Below, in pieces: positions 7,039 to 10,672 of a DNA stretch of 10,672 bases. The position numbers and the translations under genes are program-made. Numbering within the stretch: the stretch's first letter is position 1; every line of letters begins with the position of its first letter. Under the pieces are notes generated by a model. It was given only the letters and a program-made list of their open reading frames with translations. It ran no database searches and was not told the origin of the DNA. Origin of the DNA: an uncultured Acidimicrobiales bacterium (GTDB taxonomy: Bacteria; Actinomycetota; Acidimicrobiia; Acidimicrobiales; SZUA-35); assembly GCA_938008925.1 (NCBI GenBank), contig CALLIQ010000704.1, forward strand, positions 1-10,672, written 5' to 3'.

Positions 7039-7848
7039 TCAGGTGAGGCGGACGATCGTGCCGGTCGACTCGATGTGAGCGATGACGGCGGGGTCGACCT
7101 CGCGGTTGGTGATGAGCACGTCGATGTCGGACCACTTGGCGAACTGCACGAACTGGTCGGTAGTGAACTTCGAGTGGTCCACCAGCGCGACCACACGGCG
7201 AGCCGCCGAGATCATCGCCTGCTTGAGCGCAGCCTCCTCGCGGTATGGCGTGGTGAGGCCTCGTTCGGGGGACGCAGCGTCTGAGCTGATGAACAGGGTG
7301 TCGACGGTCAGCGGCTTGACGGCATCGACCGCCTCGGCATCGACCATCGCCATCGTGTTCTTCCGAACCTTGCCACCGATCACGATGACGTCGAGATGCT
7401 CGTGGTCGGAGAGGACCTGTGCGATCTGCAGTGAGTTGGTGACGACGCGAAGCGTGCGGCCAGGAGGGATTGCCTCGGCGAAGCGGGTGAGCGTGCTGCC
7501 GGAATCGATGATGATGCTGCCGGTGTCGGGAAGCTCGTCGACCGCCGCCATGGTGAGTCGCCGTTTCTCGGCCGCGTGGCGATCGGCACGAACGGAGAGC
7601 AGCGGTTCGAATCCGGTCGTCTCCCATGGAATCGCGCCGCCATGGACTCGCCGAAGCAGACGCTGCGACTGCAGGTCGGACAGGTCTCGGCGAATGGTCT
7701 CGGTCGTGACGCGGAAGCGGTCGGCGAGTTCGGACACCTCGGCCCGCCCCGCCTCGTGGGTCAGCGCAACGATCCGCCGCTGGCGCTCAGATTGGAACAG
7801 TGTTGTGTGTCCGTTGCCGTTCGGAACCGAACTGGTTCGCTCCGCCAT
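7039..7848 (-). CDS. DeoR/GlpR-family transcriptional regulator
   Basis: A 269-residue protein of normal family length. An N-terminal winged helix-turn-helix (about 20-75) contains EVSELADRFRVTTETIRRDL (37-56) and RLLRRVHGGA (63-72), the DeoR signature. The C-terminal sugar-phosphate sensor domain has IIIDSGST (112-119), VVTNSL (135-140), EEAALKQAMI (204-213) and LVDHSKF (222-228), as in DeoR_C (ISOCOT-fold) regulators, which usually repress carbohydrate genes and are released by a phosphorylated sugar. Its place between a polyol dehydrogenase and a phosphatase suggests it controls this operon and the divergent transporter. ATG 7848 is preceded by GAGGAG (7857-7852), a good Shine-Dalgarno with short spacing. 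It begins 17 nt after the dehydrogenase stop. Longer in-frame versions to 8115 lie inside the dehydrogenase gene and are Arg-rich shadow. Confidence 0.93.
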   Translation of the reverse strand: MAERTSSVPNGNGHTTLFQSERQRRIVALTHEAGRAEVSELADRFRVTTETIRRDLSDLQSQRLLRRVHGGAIPWETTGFEPLLSVRADRHAAEKRRLTMAAVDELPDTGSIIIDSGSTLTRFAEAIPPGRTLRVVTNSLQIAQVLSDHEHLDVIVIGGKVRKNTMAMVDAEAVDAVKPLTVDTLFISSDAASPERGLTTPYREEAALKQAMISAARRVVALVDHSKFTTDQFVQFAKWSDIDVLITNREVDPAVIAHIESTGTIVRLT

Positions 7849-7865
7849 CCGCTCCTCGTGTCGCT

Positions 7866-9332
7866 CTACTCGGTCGACTGCTCGATCGTGAAGCGTACGC
7901 CATTGGTCCGGAGGGATTCGACTGCGGCGGTGAACGCGTTCACGAAGCGCCGCTCGGCGGGCAGGTCGGACCCGAACACCTCGGCGAAGCTGAGGAACGC
8001 AGCCGGGTCTTCCTTCGATGCTGCGGCGTGCGTGATGGCGGCATCGAGCAGCGGGTCGGACGAGCGTTCGATCGGCGCGCCGCTCTCGGTCGTGCCGTTG
8101 AGGTACTCGCACCACCCGGCAAGCGCGAGCGCTGCGAGTGCAACCGGTCCGCCGGCATCGAGTTGCGCCCGCACGGTCGGGAGCAAGAACTTCGGGAACT
8201 TGGCTGAGCCATCGAGGCAGAGGCGGGCGATCTGATCACCGACCTCGGGATTCGAGAACCGCTCGACCAGCGAGTCGACGTAGTCGTCGAGGTCGATGCC
8301 GTCGACGGCGGGTACGACCGGCTGGGCTTCGTGCGCGAGGAACGCAGCGAGGAAGCCGCGGATGTGCTCGTCGGCCATCGCCTCGTCCACGCGCTCGCAG
8401 TCGAGGAGTGCGCCGAGGTAGGCGAGGCAGGAATGCCCTGCGTTCAACAGCTGCAGCTTCATGTGCTCGTAGGGCTTGACGTCGTTCGTGACGATGACGT
8501 CGAGCATCTCGAGCGGTGGGCGGGCGCCCTTGAAGTCGTCCTCGATCACCCATTGGCGGAACGGTTCGGCGACAACGGGCCAACGGTCGTCGATGCCTCG
8601 CTGGTCTCGAAGCCATTCGCGGTCGGCATCGGTCGTTGCCGGTGTGATTCGGTCGACCATGCTGTTTGGGAACGAGACGTTCGCCTCGATCCATTCGACG
8701 AGATCGGGACCGATGGCCGCCGCTTCTCCGAGCGTCGACGCTCGTGCCGCCAGACCGTTCGACATGATGTTGTCGCAGCTCATGATGGTGAGCGGCTGAC
8801 CGCCGGCCAGTCGACGCTTGTCGAGGGCGGCGGCGACGATGGCGAATGACGAGCCGGGCCCGCTGACGGGCGAGTCGGGGTCGAAGGCGCCGGTGACGTC
8901 GTCGACCGGGTAACCACCTTCGGTGATGGTCATCGACACGAGCTGGGTCGCCGGTGCGGCGATGCAGTCGATCAGCGAGGCGGGATCGGGCGACGCATGG
9001 ATGTAGTCGGTGATGCTCGCGATGATCGTGACGTCGGTGGAATCGGCGCCGCGCACGATCAATGAGTAGAGCCCGTCTTGGCCGAGCAGCGCGCTCGCCA
9101 TCTCGGAGTCGCCCGGCATCACGCCAGCGCCGACGATGGACCAGTCGGTGAGGCCAGCACGGCAGAGTTCGTCCACGTAGGTCGCAAGATGCGCTCGATG
9201 GAATCCGCCGACGCCGATGTGCACGATCGAGGGCGTGAGAGCAGCGCGGTCGTAGCGAGGAAGTTCGGTGCCAGGCTCGAGCGACACGAGGGTGTCCGCT
9301 CGAATGGGCGTGGTGGTGGTCGCTCGATGCAC
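7866..9332 (-). CDS. Mannitol dehydrogenase-family polyol 2-dehydrogenase
   Basis: A 488-residue protein, the typical size of long-chain, zinc-independent polyol dehydrogenases that oxidise mannitol, arabitol, sorbitol or related polyols to ketoses with NAD(P)+. The N-terminal Rossmann motif is VHIGVGGFHRAHLATYVDEL (37-56). SCDNIMSNG (185-193) and KLQLLNAGHSCLAYLG (292-307) are the family active-site motifs; K292, N297 and H300 keep the spacing of the catalytic Lys/Asn/His of Pseudomonas fluorescens mannitol dehydrogenase, and a further lysine occurs in GSAKFPKFLLP (375-385). The uronate-specific relatives UxaB/UxuB share the fold, so mannonate or fructuronate is a weaker alternative; the adjacent polyol-type binding protein favours a polyol. 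The start is GTG 9332, with TAGGGT 6 nt upstream and no in-frame ATG near. It is first in a three-gene operon and divergent from the transporter. Confidence 0.92.
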   Translation of the reverse strand: MHRATTTTPIRADTLVSLEPGTELPRYDRAALTPSIVHIGVGGFHRAHLATYVDELCRAGLTDWSIVGAGVMPGDSEMASALLGQDGLYSLIVRGADSTDVTIIASITDYIHASPDPASLIDCIAAPATQLVSMTITEGGYPVDDVTGAFDPDSPVSGPGSSFAIVAAALDKRRLAGGQPLTIMSCDNIMSNGLAARASTLGEAAAIGPDLVEWIEANVSFPNSMVDRITPATTDADREWLRDQRGIDDRWPVVAEPFRQWVIEDDFKGARPPLEMLDVIVTNDVKPYEHMKLQLLNAGHSCLAYLGALLDCERVDEAMADEHIRGFLAAFLAHEAQPVVPAVDGIDLDDYVDSLVERFSNPEVGDQIARLCLDGSAKFPKFLLPTVRAQLDAGGPVALAALALAGWCEYLNGTTESGAPIERSSDPLLDAAITHAAASKEDPAAFLSFAEVFGSDLPAERRFVNAFTAAVESLRTNGVRFTIEQSTE

Positions 9333-9338
9333 GGCGGC

Positions 9339-9346
9339 ACCCTATA
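9339..9346 (-). promoter_or_regulatory. Candidate -10 region of the dehydrogenase operon, possibly leaderless
   Basis: The minus strand reads TGG-TATAGGGT and then GCCGCC before GTG 9332. It can be read as an extended -10 (TGN-TATAGG) or as TANNNT (TAGGGT, 9344-9339) exactly 6 nt before the start codon. AGGG within it could instead be a weak Shine-Dalgarno. No -35-like hexamer is seen at 16-18 bp. Confidence 0.4.
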
Positions 9347-9367
9347 CCAACATGAACGAAGGCGCTA

Positions 9368-9479
9368 GGTCTGTGTTTTTGGTCGGCGGAGGGCGTTTTC
9401 GTGCCTCAGGCGTGGGTTTTGGGTCGCAGGACCCTTGCTTTGTTTCCGGTTTGTTTGCGGTTTTGTTGTTTTTCCTTGC
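9368..9479. promoter_or_regulatory. A-depleted, T-tract-rich spacer between dehydrogenase operon and transporter
   Basis: On the plus strand this 112-bp stretch contains only four A residues (9390, 9408, 9428, 9431) and none from 9432 to 9479. It is also much richer in T than the surrounding DNA. T-tracts begin near 9376, 9396, 9417, 9443 and 9454, several at intervals near one or two helical turns (20, 21, 26, 11), which could bend the DNA. A small perfect hairpin, GGGTC-GCAG-GACCC, sits at 9421-9434. I see no credible gene in the 9333-9572 spacer. Confidence 0.6.
9439..9471 (+). repeat. 11-bp tandem repeats, candidate regulator binding site
   Basis: TTTGTTTCCGG (9439-9449) is followed directly by TTTGTTTGCGG (9450-9460), ten of eleven identical, and then by a degenerate third unit TTTTGTTGTTT (9461-9471). 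A repeat of 11 bp puts each copy on nearly the same DNA face. The array ends 5 bp before a plausible -35 hexamer of the transporter gene. DeoR-family proteins often bind tandem sites, so the adjacent regulator is the natural candidate; this assignment is inference. Confidence 0.5.
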
Positions 9480-9504
9480 ATGTCAACATGAAGCCAAGTA
9501 GAAC
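9476..9504 (+). promoter_or_regulatory. Candidate promoter of the polyol-binding protein gene
   Basis: TTGCAT (9476-9481) and TAGAAC (9499-9504) are separated by exactly 17 bp, matching TTGACA/TATAAT at 3 and 4 of 6 positions. Transcription would start near 9511, giving a leader of about 60 nt with a proper Shine-Dalgarno. Unlike the minus-strand operon heads here, this gene has no TANNNT box at leaderless distance. Confidence 0.4.
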
Positions 9505-9515
9505 CATCGGAACGC

Positions 9516-9540
9516 GAGAAGGCGCGCCCTGCGCCTCCTC
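9516..9540 (+). other. 5'-leader hairpin upstream of the solute-binding protein gene
   Basis: AGGCGC (9520-9525) pairs perfectly with GCGCCT (9531-9536) around loop GCCCT. After one A/C mismatch, GAG (9516-9518) pairs with CTC (9538-9540). The stem ends 21 nt before the Shine-Dalgarno GGAG. It may stabilise the mRNA of a highly expressed binding protein or serve as a regulatory element. No T-run follows, so it is not a standard terminator, and no riboswitch architecture is apparent. Confidence 0.4.
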
Positions 9541-9572
9541 CTACAACCGGAAATGATTCGGGGAGAGATCAC

Positions 9573-10672
9573 ATGAATCGAGACCAGGACTCCAGGCGTT
9601 CGCCCTGGCTGCTTCTCATGAGCATGTTGGCTGCCTTCGCCATCATTGCTGCCGCATGCGGTGGCAGTGACAGCGACGACGGCGCAGACTCAGGTGACGA
9701 CTCGGCAGAGTCGTCCGACAGCGGCGATGACAGCGGCGACGACGACTCCGACAGCGGAGACGACGAAGCCATGGAAGACGACGACGCTGACGGCGGAGAC
9801 GACGAGGCCATGGAAGATGGCGATCGTTCGATCACCGTGGCACTCGTCGGAAACGACAACATCACCCGGATGGGCGAGCTCGCAGCTGAGTTCTTCACCC
9901 CCGAGACCGGCATCACCGTGAACCTCACGGTTCTCGACGAGCAGACCCTGCGCGAAGTCACCACCCGTGACGTCGGCGCCGGTGGCGAGCAGTTCGACGT
10001 CGTCCAGATCGGTATGTACGAGACGCCGCAGTTCGGCGCCAACGGTTGGCTCGTCGGTCTGAACGACCTCGCTGCCTCTTCCGACACCTACGACATCGAT
10101 GACCTCATCCCGGCCGTGCGCAACGGTCTGTCGGTCGACGGTGAACTCTACGCCTCGCCGTTCTACGCCGAGTCGTCGTTCATCATGTACCGCGCCGACG
10201 TCATGGCGGACAACGGCATCACCATGCCCGACGCCCCGACGTGGGACGAAGTTGCCGACATCGCTCGTCAGATCGACTCCGACGAGATGGCTGGCATCTG
10301 CCTCCGTGGCAAGCCCGGCTGGGGTGACCTCGGTGCGTCCTTCACCACCGTGCTCAACACCTTCGGTGGCACGTGGTGGGAAGCCAACGCAGACGGCTCC
10401 ATCGGCACCGCTCAGGTTGATCAGCCTGAGTTCGCCGAAGCGCTGAACTTCTACGTTGACCTCCTCAACGACGCTGGCCAGGACGATGCTGCGAACGCAA
10501 GCTTCAACGAGTGCAAGACGCTCTACGAAGAGGGCGCAGTTGCCATGTGGTACGACGCCACCGTGGCCGCCAGCCTCTTCCCCGAAGACGTTGTCGCTAA
10601 CACCGCCTTCGCTTTGGCTCCCGTTGTCGAGACCGACGCCTCCGGCTGGCTCTGGGCCTGGACCCTCGCCAT
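9573..10672 (+). CDS. Lipoprotein solute-binding protein of a polyol-type ABC transporter (SmoE-like), C-terminus outside window
   Basis: The first 366 residues are present. A lipoprotein signal (hydrophobic 11-28, lipobox IAAAC, lipidated C29) is followed by a very acidic low-complexity linker (about 32-84), with Asp at roughly 23 of 53 positions. The ligand-binding domain begins near RSITVALVGN (85-94). The segments FYAESSFIMYR (197-207), PTWDEVADIARQI (222-234), GICLRGKPGWG (241-251), LNFYVDLLNDAG (291-302) and AMWYDATVAAS (324-334) closely resemble the SmoE-type sorbitol/mannitol-binding proteins of family-1 ABC importers. It captures a polyol outside the membrane and delivers it to permeases, which presumably follow beyond the edge. 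ATG 9573 is preceded by GGAG (9562-9565) with 7-nt spacing. Its codons use more C- and T-ending synonyms than its neighbours, as expected of a highly expressed gene. Exact ligand unknown. Confidence 0.93.
   Translation, partial: MNRDQDSRRSPWLLLMSMLAAFAIIAAACGGSDSDDGADSGDDSAESSDSGDDSGDDDSDSGDDEAMEDDDADGGDDEAMEDGDRSITVALVGNDNITRMGELAAEFFTPETGITVNLTVLDEQTLREVTTRDVGAGGEQFDVVQIGMYETPQFGANGWLVGLNDLAASSDTYDIDDLIPAVRNGLSVDGELYASPFYAESSFIMYRADVMADNGITMPDAPTWDEVADIARQIDSDEMAGICLRGKPGWGDLGASFTTVLNTFGGTWWEANADGSIGTAQVDQPEFAEALNFYVDLLNDAGQDDAANASFNECKTLYEEGAVAMWYDATVAASLFPEDVVANTAFALAPVVETDASGWLWAWTLA
9756..9818 (+). repeat. 39-bp-period in-frame duplication in the acidic linker
   Basis: A 24-bp stretch beginning GGAGACGACGA at 9756-9779 recurs at 9795-9818 with 22 of 24 positions identical, a period of 39 bp (13 codons). 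Both copies encode GDDEAMED (residues 62-69 and 75-82). This suggests the linker grows by in-frame duplication, alongside the shorter SGDD repeats before it. Confidence 0.75.

Noticed and set aside
9421..9434. GGGTC-GCAG-GACCC hairpin as an intrinsic terminator
   Set aside because: It lies between two divergent gene starts, so nothing upstream needs terminating, and the stem is only 5 bp.
9268..9501. Plus-strand 77-residue frame crossing the dehydrogenase start and the spacer, with a hydrophobic end
   Set aside because: It has no convincing Shine-Dalgarno, overlaps the dehydrogenase N-terminus antisense and reads through the regulatory T-rich stretch. The Phe/Leu content follows from T-tracts.
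9569..10087. Minus-strand Ser-rich frame that looks like a low-complexity surface protein
   Set aside because: The Ser/Pro-rich composition is simply the reverse complement of the Asp/Gly/Ser linker codons in the solute-binding protein.

Overview
The window looks like chromosomal DNA of a high-GC actinobacterium. Codons strongly prefer G or C in the third position, GTG starts occur, TANNNT boxes lie 6-7 nt in front of several start codons, and exported proteins carry Asp-rich linkers. These features, together with the gene families, would fit an Acidimicrobiia (Ilumatobacter-like) genome, but that lineage call is inference. I see no tRNA, rRNA, CRISPR, insertion sequence or phage gene.

Layout, left to right. 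(1) 1-1231, minus: the N-terminal 410 residues of a membrane-anchored Asp-box (BNR) protein that runs off the left edge. (2) 1315-3407, minus: a two-gene unit, thiolase then a TauD/TfdA-type 2-oxoglutarate dioxygenase, separated by only 2 nt. An inverted repeat lies in its promoter region. (3) 3540-5222, minus: a protein with a PEP-utilising swivelling phosphohistidine domain, resembling the C-terminal two thirds of rifampin phosphotransferase but lacking the ATP-grasp domain. It is divergent from (4) 5292-6134, plus: an APH/choline-kinase-type phosphotransferase. (5) 6180-9332, minus: a tight three-gene operon of mannitol-type polyol dehydrogenase, DeoR/GlpR-type repressor and inositol-monophosphatase-family phosphatase. 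(6) 9573 to the right edge, plus: a lipoprotein solute-binding protein closely resembling the SmoE-type polyol-binding proteins of ABC transporters, truncated by the window.

Units 5 and 6 form a coherent polyol (mannitol/sorbitol/arabitol-like) uptake and oxidation locus. The binding protein, with presumed permeases beyond the edge, captures the polyol. The dehydrogenase oxidises it to a ketose, and the DeoR-type protein probably controls both arms. The 240-bp divergent spacer holds an A-depleted, T-tract-rich stretch with 11-bp tandem repeats directly upstream of a plausible promoter, which is the best operator candidate. The phosphatase is the unexpected member.

I did not find a clearly novel system. 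The most useful leads are the regulatory architecture at 9368-9540, the repeated TANNNT-N6/7-start arrangement suggesting leaderless transcripts, the inverted repeat in front of the thiolase, and the ATP-grasp-less rifampin-phosphotransferase-like protein paired with an APH-like kinase.
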